A DNA stretch of 64,000 nucleotides. Source: Salminus brasiliensis. Lineage: Eukaryota; Chordata; Actinopteri; Characiformes; Bryconidae. The position numbers and the translations under genes were made by a program. The stretch lies in the NCBI RefSeq assembly GCF_030463535.1, contig NC_132894.1, positions 28,788,625 to 28,852,624 on the forward strand, read 5' to 3'. The notes below the pieces were generated by a model that had not been told where the DNA came from, ran no database searches, and saw nothing but the letters and a program-made list of their open reading frames with translations. The number at the start of each line of letters is the position of its first letter. The stretch's first letter is position 1. This document shows positions 13,201 to 27,216 of the stretch, in pieces.

Positions 13201-16200
13201 TATATCCCCTCCATGAAACACATTATACAGCCAGCATGACTTCTGCAAAAGCACATTAAGAAAAATGAACACGTCGTTAGAGCTAAATGGCTGGCCTTTG
13301 GACGCACGTTTGGTAACCAAAGAAACTGCTTCCAAATATTCTATTTCCGACACCAAACTGGGAGACCCTGCATTAACGTGCTCCCTGGTGCGATGTAACG
13401 GCTTGCGCCAGGCTTTTCCGACAGCTTGTGAGGATCATTAGCTTCTTGTGAGACACATCACAGGGCCTGATACATCCTCCGACATTTCTTGGCAACGTGC
13501 ACTGATGTGAGTTTTCAATGAGCTGCTCGGTCTTTGGGATAACAGCGAAGAGCAAATAGCTTCATTTCCTTTGCATGATTTCATTACGGACAGTAAATTC
13601 TGTAATATGCAAAGCTCTGAGGGAGCTAATATTTAATGACTGGGTGAGTTACGTTCAAAGCCTGTATCAGAGCACAGCGATCACAGAAATAACAGCAGAA
13701 TCAGATCGCCATTTTCAGATATAGCAAGCTTCCATTCTGTACAATATGCTGCTGTTTTGAAGCTTGTCAATCACACAATGCAGATGCACAATACCTTTAC
13801 AACTAGAAATTTGTAAAGATACGTATACGCATTGAGACGATATCAGCAGAAAATGATATTAATGAGAATGAACATTGGAAAAAAATAATCCGATCTAATC
13901 AAAAAATGCACAACCAGATTTACCATGACCAAAGAAAAAAGCATCATGTCTGCCCAGTAAACTTTTCATTTGTATGCACCCATTAACAATAAACCACACT
14001 GTCATGCAAATACATACATTTATTCATCTATAAGTTTGGTCTCACAGGCTAATCTTTTTTTATGAATGAATTTCTAATTTTACCTCATTCACCACCCAAT
14101 TTGGAAGATGTGGGGAGGAAGTGCAATAAAACCCATCCCTGAGAGAGCAATGCCAATTGTGCTCTCTCAGGCTCTGGCTTCTAATGAAATCCACCTAAAC
14201 AAGTCTGTCTTCAATGAGGTGTGAGCCAGGTGTGTGATGTCTACGGCATGCAGTTAGCGTATTATGCTACAGTCCTGACAAAAAAGACGTTATACTGTCA
14301 GAACATCATGAACATAGCCCAGTACAGCTATTAATCATCAACTTTTAAACCCTTTTAGGTGTTTACCTTAGCTAACCGTGCTGAGAAAACCAGGCTCAGC
14401 CTGGTTTGTAAGCGCTTCATGCCGAACTGTGTCCGTTAGGAACATCCACATTAATGGTTGACATCCCTACTTATATTTGTTCGGCCCTGCGGTGGAAAAG
14501 CGGCCAATGAAATGATTAAATAGTGGAAATCAGTAAGTTTTTTATGGCTGGTTCTGTCTTGAAGCAGCATCATGCTAGAATTAGTATTCCATGCTCTAGG
14601 GCTCCCCCTACAGTCTGGAAATGTCATTTGCGCTTACAGCCACCACTACAAAAGGGCATGCTTTTTACAAGCATTTCTGGACAAGCTGAGAGACACAGAA
14701 CTGATATCTGAAGTGAAGGAAGCAAGTGGACTGTCAGGGTAGAGTGAAAATACAAGATTTCACATTTTACAAATATGACTAAAAGAGTTTCACAGTTTTC
14801 TTGAGTGTTGACCAGCCTGTTTCCTCAAAGTTACACGATGAAACTGGAGTAGCATCTGCAGAGGCACTTTTCTTATTATTATTATCAGGGGAGCATCAGA
14901 ATGATTTTATTTATCTGTTATTGTAAGGTAAACATGCTGCATAATGTACACAATGTAGCCTCTATAGGCTTGGGTGATAATATGAATTTAGATAAACGTG
15001 TGCAAGCTGCAGAATTATCACAATAAACAATATTGTCCTGATAATACCCCTTGTGAACGCCAGGCTGGCGGTAGTGCACTTTCTCAGCGCCAGACAAAAA
15101 GAGCTGAGGTTGAACTCAATGACCTGTCCTTATTGTGTGAGATCACCACAGAAGTGCATGAGTAAAACAATGCCTCAGAGAGAAAGCTGAAAAACACTGA
15201 AGTGTGCAGAGGTCCCCAAGACTCAGAACTACAACATACCTTTAATCTATTTATGGTGAAAACACTGGATGTGCTCCTTCGAGGCCACTGTCCCAAAGCA
15301 ACAAAAGGAGGTTTTCACTGAGCTTGGCATGCTTTTACCCAGCTTTTAGTCAGGGGACAAAGCCAGTGTCCCTGAAAAATGGACTGTTGACTGTTGAGAG
15401 CTTACAGCACACTGTAATTAGAGACTGCTAAGAAAATTGACTGAAGCAGTGGCTGTGACTTGAATGCTGGAGTGTTTGGGTTTATGTACAATATTGTATG
15501 CTATAAATGAACGTACAATTACAGGAGAGCTCTAATTGCCTGACACAGGCGCACCCAATCAGGAACCCTACCAAACCTCCTTCACAACGAGAGCACAATT
15601 AATTGCCTGCTTGCAGACTCCCAGCCATGAACAGCAAATGACCTATCTGTGAGGTGGAGTTCAGCCCTGAACCTTTGTAATGGATGTGTTTCTCACTATT
15701 AATTAGACTGCAGTAACGGAGAAATGTAAATGAAACATATTAGGCATTTTTCTTTTCTTTTTTTTTACATTTATTTACTTAAGTTATGTCCCACAAACAG
15801 GCAAATTCATTTACCATACCCACTCCCAGCTCTTCTACATCCCCTAAAATCTTATCTTATTTTACAATAATGCATTTGGTGGCTGTTACATGTGAACCTT
15901 TCCAGATAACATGATAACCAGAAAGTTTTGTCCATGGGTTCCACGTTGGTCACATATATGGGTGCCCACCAGGGTCAGTGATGAGACCAAGATGGATTAA
16001 ACATGGACCCCATCTAGGTTGTACACTGCATAACTACGTACACTGTAAACTGCGGGGCCAATTTAGAAAGTCCAACTAGATCCCAGTAACAACAAATGTA
16101 CAAACCCACTCAGAGCCCATGCTCACCTGGAACCCACCTAGCCCACATGTCATCCATGTGAGCGCCACATGAGCGTGATGGCTGGGGTTATATTATATTA

Positions 16201-19200
16201 AGTTAACTTAATGGGAGAAGGAAAAATAAATTCTTAAATGGAAATCAATGTAAAAAGATTTTATTCAAAGTTAGTTTGGAGCATTACTATTGGTCCATTT
16301 GTCTTACCGCTTTTTTGTTGCAATTTAAAGAACATACAAGGTTTTAGCATGATAAGTGATGCGCTTCCCGACAGCCAGGAGCAGCACAATGCTTAACGCT
16401 TCCCTCATCATCTTCCACTCCAATAACTCTCCAACAGACAGTAGAATCAACATGGATGGGTGAACGTAGCCATTGCAGGCTGAATGGGTGGCGATATATA
16501 ATTGTGGTCACAGTTGCGGCATCCCTCTCCATTTCCCATATAAAAGGTCAGAACTAGGCACAGGGTTTCACAGCTAAAGAAGGAGGGAAATGCTTGGGTC
16601 TCTTGCATGGTAACCATGGTGACTGCTAAAATAGGAATTGCAAAAAAAACCATTGGAATGATAATACATCTAAAGTCTAAAGCAGAGGGCCAGCAACTCA
16701 AGAATGAGGCACTTTGTCATTTTCCCTTTAGCAAAAAATGCAATTTCATAGACGGACAGCTGTGTGATCGTTGCATCACGCCCACAAAGGTGAACATTTT
16801 TCAACTCGGAAGCATGCAGGCAGGAGGGCACAATGGTTTCTCTGGCTTTTTTTTAACCACCTGCTGTTACGCCTGTGCCGTTTTCCCTGTGCGTCCACCT
16901 CGTATTAAAAATTAACAGGGGAATCGTCCTTCTGTCATGTGGAAATCTCTTTACACAGTATAATTACAAAAATGCGAGCAGCATTCAAAATAAGAATAAT
17001 TAGAAGTAAAGGAAATTCTGCTTTGCAAGAATAAATCCCTGTAAAGGTGCTGTAAAAGGCGCTAAGTTTGAGGTCTACATATTAATTATGTGACTGGAGT
17101 GAAAAATGCTCAGCTGTGGTTTTACAAGCCTGCAATGGCTACTACTGAATAGTGCGACTGTCCTCTGTGAGTCCTCTTACTGTCTCACTGGGACGGTGTA
17201 CAGTTAGCTGGCCCAAGAGAGTAGTAGTGGGGTTTGTTAGTGTCAGTGCTTCACACAGTTGGTTAATGCAAGCTTCCAGCCTCTTTAGCCTTCCTCCCAT
17301 GTTCTCCCAAAGTAGCCGTTGCACTTAGAGAAATGTCAGTAGTGGGTTCGATGTATGGAATTTCAGGGCGGGGTAGGGGTCTAAATACAACGGAAAAGGC
17401 TGTTGCATAACAGATTGGGGGTTTGGGAATTGGCTTTTTTTTATATATCTTGAAAGAGGACACAACAGTATTTGGTTCACTGCATGTTAGTTCCATGTAG
17501 CGATTTCTCATCATTCAACTATGCCAAGGTACACTATATGGACAAAAGTATTGGGACACTTGCTCATTCATTGCTTCTCCTTAAATCAAGGGTATTTAAA
17601 AAAAGAGTTTATCCTGCTTTTGTTGGAGTAACTGTCTCTGCCGTCCAGGGAAGGCTTTCTTATAAATTTAGGAACATTGCTGTAAGGATTGTTGGATGAT
17701 CATCACCCCAGCCCCCCACCCTACTTTATTCACAACGCTGCAACTTATCCCAAAAGTACTAGATGGAGCACTAACCATCATTCCAGAGAACACAGTTGCA
17801 CTGCTCCACAGCTCTCAGTGCTGGGGGCTTTATACTCCTCTAGCCCACGCCTGACATATAGTCTACTTGCAGTTTTCCATTTTAGGGCACCTTTAACACG
17901 AAGACAAGAATGTTGCTATACAGACGGATAAAGGATAAACAACAAAAGGATAATCAACAAATGCCTAAACATATAATCCCACACATCATCTATCCAAGAA
18001 ATTTGCTTTGAGACTTTATAAAGTGATACATAATCTTCTTAAATTCCACACTTCACGCCCCCCCCCCCCTCTCTCTTTCTCCTCTCGCATAAAAACCTAC
18101 CGTTTTACAGACACAAAAAAACAGCATAGCAACATCACCATGGTTACACACTGTATTTATTAGAAAGATCTCAGTGGTTACTTGCCCGTTTGACCTGTAA
18201 CAGCTTTGTTTCCAGAATCTGGAATAGTGGAATGAGATTAAAGGGAAACGCAATTCTGACATAACTCAATTTTATGAATTGTAGATAATGGCGGCGATGT
18301 CATATCTAATAGAGCTGTGGAGTGAGAAGACGTCAGTGAAAAACAAATCGAAATGAAGATGTCCGCAGCATCAACTGTCATCACGACTGCCATGATGATG
18401 CCTCAGGGGCTACTGCTTATTGAAGGAAAAAAGAAAGACCCACAACAAAACCAAATTACTCCTGCAGCGCTGACAGCTTCAACCAGACTGCGTGGAAGGG
18501 AGTCCTTGAAATACAAAAGCCACAATTCAGCCAATGCTCAGCCATACAACAACAATGTCACTAATGCACCTCGTGGCAAAACACTAGACGGTACCATATT
18601 TGCTAATGCTTCACACCATGGGGTTATGTTGATGTCGTGCCTTTGCCAGGTTTACCAGGTGGGGAGGAATTAAATGGGCAAGCGAAGCTGTGGCCAAGTT
18701 GGGCAGCGTTCATTTAGAGGTGCAAAGTTGACTACACACCAGCAAAAAGGAAGGGAAACGGGGAAGAAGATTATGTACACAAAACACACATCACATGGCA
18801 GCTACAGTATTATTTAAAAAGGACATAATTGGCCCCGGGTGGTCCAGCGGACTAAGGCGCTGTCACTGTGATCGGAGGACGCCATTGGCAGCTGAGGGTA
18901 TGTGGCGCTTCCCTCCAGGTGCATGGGTTGATCTTGCATCAGCGGCAGTTCGAAAAATGAGCAACTGCGCACAGAGGGGGACATGTGCTAGTCCGCCCTC
19001 ACTGGTGTTGAGGGTGTTGAGGGCATTGTGTGCGATGTGGGGGGAGATTACGTGCAGGTTAAGTAATAGGCAGTGCAAATTGGGGACGAAATGTGTGAAA
19101 ATCGAATAAAAATGTAAAAAATAAATAAAAAAGGACATCATTACATCTGAAAGAAACGAGGAGTTTAAACTTTGTGAACATCTAAATTTGCTCTGCATTA

Positions 19201-19285
19201 TATGATATATATTTTATAAGGAAACATATATATAACAATGAACAATGAATAAGCAGGTGTCTGAATACTTTTGTCCATACATTCA

Positions 19286-19351
<66 letters not shown>

Positions 19352-22300
19352 ATTGCAAAGCAAGAGTGTAAGTGTAGTCAGGATGTTGGATGATCATCAC
19401 CCCCCCACCCAGTTCTATTGCTCCAGCTCAATGCTGAGGGGGAGAGGCTCTCTTTACAAGGACTACACAAGCTGCCTGTGTGAATTTGCAGATCTGTGTC
19501 AGCAATGCTTGCAAATTAAGTGCATTAATGCATTCAATAGAAGGGGTGTCCGAATATAACGTATATACTTATACACATGTGAATTATATATATGTGTGTA
19601 TATATAATTTTATATCATTTGTATGCCCTGTGCCTGTGTCAGGTTAATTATCCATTCTGCCCAGGTGCAAACCAATTAGCTTAAGAACAAACTGGTGCTT
19701 TTCTCCCGTTCACAGATTTGCAGAAGCTTCTCGCTCTCACAGTCTCTGAATCAGAACTGATCTAATCTCTGGATGTCTGACTAAGAGTGACTGTCCTACC
19801 AGGTCACCAGACACAGCGTCAGAGCTGCTCTTGGGTTAGCATGGCAACTGCTGGGGCTGCTGCACACACAGCCACGTAGCAGTCACTGACGTGGAATTAC
19901 ACATCAGGGGCCTGACAGGATCAACTACAGACTAATGAGAAACAGGACCCTCCGTGTGCCACAGGAATCAGTGCAAACATATACTACAGAAATTTTTCTA
20001 TGTAATGCTGCTGTCACATCACAACTGTATAACCCTGTAATGTATTTTTATTTCTTTAAACCATCTGAAAATGCTAAAAAGCTGCCAACTGCATTATGTG
20101 AATGTTCTATGATAAATAAACCAATATGAATTTTGAATAGTAAACCTTTTTAAGTGTCTTTTTATTAAATGTTTATATCCTTTTTCTTCAATAATTTGAT
20201 TATTTAAACTTCTCTAGCACCATCATGCCAGAACTGGTATTTTTTGCTCCTGGGCTACGCCTACAGTTGCAGAGTATCGTTTACTTTTACATCTTTGCTA
20301 TACATACGAAGCGCGCTATGAGCTCAGCCTCGTAGACAGCTGTATACATGCATTGGCCGACAAGCTTAAGGAAACCGAACCGTAAAAGAAGCATGTGGAC
20401 TGACATGGAGTAATATTACACAAATATGGCTCAGGCTGTGCAGTACTTAGATAAATTAATTTAATAACTGGATGCATTTATAAACATAAGGCCAGTTAAA
20501 TAAAATATGTCAAATATGACACTGTAGTTAAAGCAACATTATGTAGAATTTTTACAGCTTCAAAATCATTGTGATGATCCACTCTCTTGTAATAGTGCTA
20601 AGCGCTAACTGCACTATGTAACCCTGAAGAAGCGGGCAGCGTAACGTTTGTGAGAACACTGCGTAACGCTGCGTAACCCGAGTAATATTTGTGCCAAATC
20701 TTGCTATGTTACTCTATTGCATTAGTCAACATGCTTCTTTCACTTTCAGTACCAGTTCTGTATCTTTCAGCTCGTCCGGAGGTGGACTGTAAAGCTAGTT
20801 GTTTAGAGGTCCCAGTTGTTTTAGAAGTCCAGGAACAAGAAGCACCAATTCTCTACCAATCCTGCTTTAAATCCTATTCATAGAGTTACAGGGGTCTTGC
20901 TTGACTTTGGTAACAGACAATCAAAACCAACATGAATTCATTCATTTTGTGTTACCTCAACACTGTCTGAACAACAGGTGCATTTGATGAAGGTTTTCTT
21001 ACGAACAACCTGCGACGGCCTGCAAGACGTGGAAATGCAGGCAAGCCCAAAACCTCAGAGAAAGTCTGCAAATGTGTAATTCCAAGAGATAAATCACTGT
21101 GGAGTTCCCTTCAAGGAGTACTTCAGCATTTTGACACCTAATCTTCTGTATATGTATTCAGCATATGGTCAATTACTACGGACAGTAATTTCAGCATGTT
21201 TCCTTTACAAAAACTCTGTTAACTGCTCAACATAAACCCTTTGCTTCAGCATCCACCCATTGGCATCTGCCCTAAGCATGTTTTGAGTCCATTTTTTCAT
21301 TCTTTTACCAAGTACAGGAAAGTGCGCTAAAATATGTGACTGTAGTAACGAACTGTACGATAAAAAAGGTTAAATCTGTAAACGCTGGGTATTCCGTCAA
21401 AAGCTCTGTCAGGAACCATTGCTTAACACTGTCGCAAAACACTGAACTACTACTGAATGTTGAGATAAAGGTTTAGGGCCAGGCTAATGTTCCATTTAGC
21501 ATCCAGATAGACATCTTCATCTAATGCCACAAGGAGAAGAGCGAGCGAGAGCAGCTGGACTGCACACAGGTAATGAAATTGCAGCCTCAACCGCTGAGGA
21601 CATTGCTGTCTGCAGTCTTGCTGGCACCTCAGGCCACTTATTTATTTCCCTTTCCTTTTCTTCCTTCTTCACTCTCATTCTTACAAGTAAGACTTCTTCC
21701 TCCCTCTGCTTTCTGGTAACAGTGAGACTGGGGAAAGTGTTGTAACGGTAAGGTTATTATATAGCCCACACATGCTGTGTCTTCTAAGCATGCTCAGCAG
21801 ATCTTTCTAACAAGCTGAAAACGTCTGAACAGATTACTAAGGATGTGATCTGATCGTTATCTAAGACATACTTATATACAAACACAATCTAACTAATCTA
21901 AAGCAAGCAGACAGTGGTACTGTTCATGTTTTTTCTTGACAATGAGCAAATATCCACGGTGCAGGTTAAAAAAAGTAAGTGAAAGTGTAAGTGAGATGTT
22001 TTGACTGTTCTTACAATTCTTAAATTATACAGGAATAATGAAAGACCACCCAACGGACCTATCAAACATGACTTCAGGTTTCAGCCATGCAGTTTTTGGG
22101 CCTGAGTTTTTATAGTGCTTTTAATTTTTTACAAAATAAATCAAAATGTATGAATTTCATGCTAATCATGCTTTAATACAGACAAGTCATTCTACCAAAA
22201 AGTAGTTCCACAAGTTTTTTTGCTGTGCAATGGTAACAAGTTCTGCCAGAGACGTTACAAATGACACCATTTACTGGTTGAAATACATATGGGAAGGCTC

Positions 22301-23419
22301 AACATGGCACCTAAATCCAGCCCCTTAACAAAAAAAGCCAATCAGCTTGCTGGTTACACCGCTAGTGAAGGAGGGTCGACTTGCTAGTGTGGAAAGCCCC
22401 CCTTGATGTGGAGATCAGTAGCCAGAACAAGTCGGAAAAAAATCATTTTTTTGTGCATTATTGAGCCAAACGCTAATAACTATTCTTGAGGGTTCTGTCA
22501 GATTTTATCAGTGATTTAAAGTCTGATTTTGATATATATGTTAATCTGACCTTCAGTTTCCAGTATTTTGATCTCTCCTCATTCATAGTGATGGGAGTCT
22601 GGTCTTGTGAGACAGGAATGTACTGCACGGCGGTGTTGCAAAGATGGACAGCGACTTGGAAAACAGACTTGCCTGTGAATTGTTGTCAACGTGTCAGCAG
22701 AGTAATGCAATTTCAGTGTGGAAAAGCTGTGCTTTCATCACAAATATCAACACAGTTACAACACAGGATGTATGGACGAGTCTTGGCTCGGTAGCATGTT
22801 CAAACGCTTAAATCTCAGGGGGACATTTTGCTTCCTATGGTTAAATTCAAACACATCATCCAACAGTTTCTTATCGATGGGCAAACACTCCTTCTCATCT
22901 AAGCATAAAAGATGCCCAGTGAGTGTTTCAGGCACTATTGGGCATTTGCTGACTCACAGAACTGTGTCAACACTGTAAAAGCCTTTATGTCAATAAAGCC
23001 AATAACAGAGCTGTGCTTGTGACAGATTTTGCTCAGCTGAACCATATTGGACTGTGATGTAGATTTAATTGTTGTTACTACAGAACAGCAGACCACTAAT
23101 CTCTCAAGGCTTTTTCCAACATCTACCATAATACAACATATCTGACCCCTTTAACTACATGCAACACACTACTAACACACCACCACCGGGTCAATGTCAC
23201 TGCAGTGCTGGGATTGACCCACCATACACATAATAGCTGCTCTGTGGTGGTCCTGTGAGCTCACTGAAGAACAGGTGGTGGGCATCTCTGCGGCGCCCTG
23301 GGTGCAGAGAGGGTAAGGGGCCTTGTTCAAGGGCCTAACGATGGCAGTATCGAACCCACAACACTGTCATCAATAGCCCGGTGCTCCTCCTTGTTTCTAC
23401 TCTTGTTTCTCATTGTCTA

Positions 23420-23461
<42 letters not shown>

Positions 23462-26400
23462 CAGTGGGGAAAAAAGTATTTAGTCAGTCACCAATTGTGC
23501 AAGTTCTCCCACTTACAAAAATGAGAGAGGCCTGTAATTGACATCATAGGTAGACCTCATGAGAGACAAAATGAGAAAATAAATTCTGAAAATCACATTG
23601 TCTGATTTTTAAAGAATTTATTTGCAAATAATGGTGGAAAATAAGTATTTGGTCACCTACAAACAAGCAAGATTTCTGGCTGTCACAGACCTGTAACGTC
23701 TTCTTTAAGAGGCTTCTCTAAAAGACACCCTAAGGTGTCAACTGAACCCTATTCAATTGTTATGCCAAAACCTAAAACACACAGTTTATGCACAGTTGAA
23801 GCAGTTCAGCATGAAGCAGTGGGCCAAAATTCCACCAGTGTTGTGAGACAACTACAGAAAGCGTTTGGTTGCAGTCATTCTTCTTGTTAAGGGGGGTGTA
23901 ACCAGCTATTAAAAGGAAGGGACAATCACTTTTTACACAGGGAGTGTTATATAAATATATTCTTATAAAAAAATAAATAAAATGTCTATCACATTTATGT
24001 TGTGTGTTTGCTGTTAGGACTGTTATCACTGTTAAAAGTGTAAGATCCTTGAAGAACATTTGGAGGTTCTTCAGTTTGCAACTGTGGAGTAGCCTCTTAA
24101 GGTGCTTTGAGGAACCATCAAGTAAACTTTTTCTTCTACAAACCTTTTCTTCAAGGTTTCTCAAAGCACCTAAAGTGGTTTCTCCACAGTTTCAAACTAA
24201 AAAAACCTCCAAAAGTCTTGCATACACTGGCATACAGACTTATACAGTAAACAAGATTGTTAGTAATATCTAAGTACGAGGTCAGAGGCAGCAATGCAGG
24301 GTCTGCAGTCAGGTCGTTTGGATCAATGTTGTTAACAGATGATAATTTATCCAAATAACAGTACCAGAGTTTGCCTCTATATGGTATCCTCTCATGTTGC
24401 TTCTGCTTCTCCAGTTTTATTGCTTTTAATGCTACCAAAGAATGTAAGGTCATTGCTTTTACTGAACCATTCACAATAACAATACCTCCAAAATGGCGCT
24501 TTGGTAATGGCAAAAAGAAAAAACGCACATGAATGACGAAGACAGAAGGTGAATATATGTAAATATGCTGGTTTTCCTGACATCTCCAAAACAATGAATT
24601 CAGAACAGGCTTGTTTGGCAGCCTAGTTTCTATACGGACTGTCTTGAAACTGTGTAGAGAAACCACATAATAGCTGCTTGTCCATATAGCCCAGACAGAC
24701 TACACACTGTTCTTCAGGACAGACTGGGGGTCTTTGAAAAAAAAAAAGAATAATCATGTAAAAAAAAAACAATTTAGCATGAAACAGAAACAGATACTGG
24801 AAATGGAACTATGTCACAACCCTTACATATACAGGTGCAACTGTGTTATTCAGTCATCCCTTGCTGCACCAGGTCTGACGGCTCCTTCTCCCGAACACAC
24901 GGAAATGAAACAAAAATAAGAAACGTGAGGCTTGTGTTGGCAGCAGCTGTCTGTTGAAATGCAGCATAAACACAGACACCGACTTCAACTGAGTGCTTCC
25001 AGTTCACAGCTGATATCGCGACACTCACATCCTCACCACTTTCACACATATTCACAGTTGATGCAATAAAGCAGTGGGAGATCGGCGAGCAGAGAGCTGC
25101 GAGGGCATGCGTGAATGCAAGACAAAAATGACCTAATGCACAGGATTAAGCATAAAATAACAGCTCAACAGGTCACACACAAAAAGGACAGAACTGTATC
25201 TGCCATCATATTATTTAGCGTTATCAGTCAACACCTGGCTTGGCGTCCTGGAGAACTCTGGAACCAAGCTTTACACTTCAGCCTAGCTCATGAGATCTCA
25301 ACTACTGTTCACTTGCATCTGTTCTAATATGGTCTTGTGCTTTTAGAAGTAAAAGCAGCTTTATTGTCACAATAAATGCCTTTAATAAACATGATTAGGT
25401 GCCTCTGCAACCTCTGCAAAGTCCTGTATAGTCACAAACATCCAGCAGAAGGGATCTTGCAGAGTTTTTTTCGTCAGTATAACTACAGAGATGATTTATT
25501 TAACACTTCTCATTTTATTTGTGTCCTCTATTCAGGAGTATGATTAACAAACAATATAGGCCTAAGAAGCAACGCTTCTGACAAAAGTAAACCTCAACAA
25601 TCAATCTGTGCAGACATCAAGGCTACATTACCCATTTACAGCTGACAAACGCCAGAATGCAAGAAACAACAAATGACACATAGCCAGTTCTTTAAAACAT
25701 AATTAGTCCTGGACTACCGCTCCACAGCCAGTGTGGCTCTGTTATCCCTAATAGAGAGTGATGGAGGGCTGGCTGGCTAGAGGGTGCGTAGGAGGTAAAT
25801 AACATAAACAGCATTTATCAAAGAGGCTGAGGGAACAGGGCTGGACAGCCCACCTGTCACTGGATGAGGAGGGCTTCTGGTGACAGCTCCTTAATGCACT
25901 GAGCAACAGCTGAGTTTAAACGCTTCCTCCTAAAATACCTCCACTGCTCACCTTTCAGCTGATAACAGGTGGGCTCCAGGGCCACAGTTGTCTGAGTTCC
26001 TTGCTTGGACTGACAGTGGGTCTCTGAATGACAAAGTCGTCAGCTCGCAAGGAAAACCACCATGTCGCAAGTATCAATTGTGTGCGGTGGATTGGCCAGG
26101 GCCACTTTGCCACTTTTCAGGTGTGCAGGTGCAACTTCCGAGCAGAAACATGTGGCAATTCTAGGCTGATACCAGTGTCCGTTTACTATGCCCATCTAAA
26201 AACATGTGAGGACATCCCATTTACTGTCTAACTGCTTCAAACAAAGCTCACATGAATAATACTAGAAAGTTAAAGATACCATCATAATAGCCATGGCACT
26301 CAAGTTTGCATGTTTATATATAGAATTACACAGAACAAAAATAAACAATACAATACGTAACAGGAATTGTCAGGAACACAGATGTAAGAATGTTATTGTT

Positions 26401-27167
26401 TTATTTTGATTTATTCATGTATTTATTTATTTATAACTAACTAATAAAATGATGCACACTGTAAACCTGGAGCTGGATAAATTGGGCCTAAATCTATTTG
26501 AATTAGCATTACAGTGAAATATAATTTTTTTTCTGTGTTAGAGGGTGATTATAGACCAAAGTCTAGGATTCGATCAGTTTCATGAATAGACTGACGATTT
26601 AATGTTCTTGTGTAATTTTGAACAAAACACAAATTATGAATGTGTCTATATATTTTTGTATATGATGCCTTGTTACACCTTACAGTTGTCAGTTTGAAAT
26701 ATTGTTTGTAAAAGTGTGTATAGGCAGAGTGCATGGTTAGGTGCTTGTTTTTATGCACCTGTGGGACTGAAAAAAAAATCACTTATTAAGAGGGGGTTCT
26801 TACCTCCTCCAGGGCCCACAGAGAATCCACCAGAGGTCTGATCTTCTTTTCACTGTAGAGGGAAAGTAGTTTCTGTACGGCACTCTTCACTTGGCTGCAG
26901 CCCCCCTGTTTGAAGAGCAGGTTAAGCAGCGAGAATCCAGCCATGACTTTGTTTTCTTCATAGAGTTTGATGGGATTAACCTTCTCCACCTGCCACCACT
27001 GGAGATGAAGAGACAAACTGTCTACAAAGCACTTTAAAGCAGCAGCAGACACTAAATAAGCATAGTTTAATTTAGAAAAATGCCCTAGAGAACTGACCAA
27101 TAGCCTTAACCCTTTCGCAAGTGAGTTCTGGTTATCTGGAATGAGCCACCCAGAGTGAGTTCTTTAA

Positions 27168-27216
<49 letters not shown>

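Larger units (their letters stand above)
4300..26803. other. vat1l intron 7 (about 22.5 kb)
   Basis: A single intron taking up a third of the window. No nested gene with recognisable protein similarity was found on either strand. Contents listed separately: MITE-like copies, SINEs, Tc1-type remnants, minisatellite, microsatellites and a long hairpin. Stretches around 13.2-13.9 kb and 16.2-17.1 kb look unique rather than repetitive and could hold regulatory elements. Unannotated parts show nothing I can support. Confidence 0.7.

Noticed and set aside
18353..18673. 106-codon plus-strand frame in intron 7
   Set aside because: Low-complexity, no recognised family, no promoter or splice signals that set it apart.
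24151..24666. 171-codon minus-strand open frame
   Set aside because: Runs through the hairpin MITE; no family match and no splice context.
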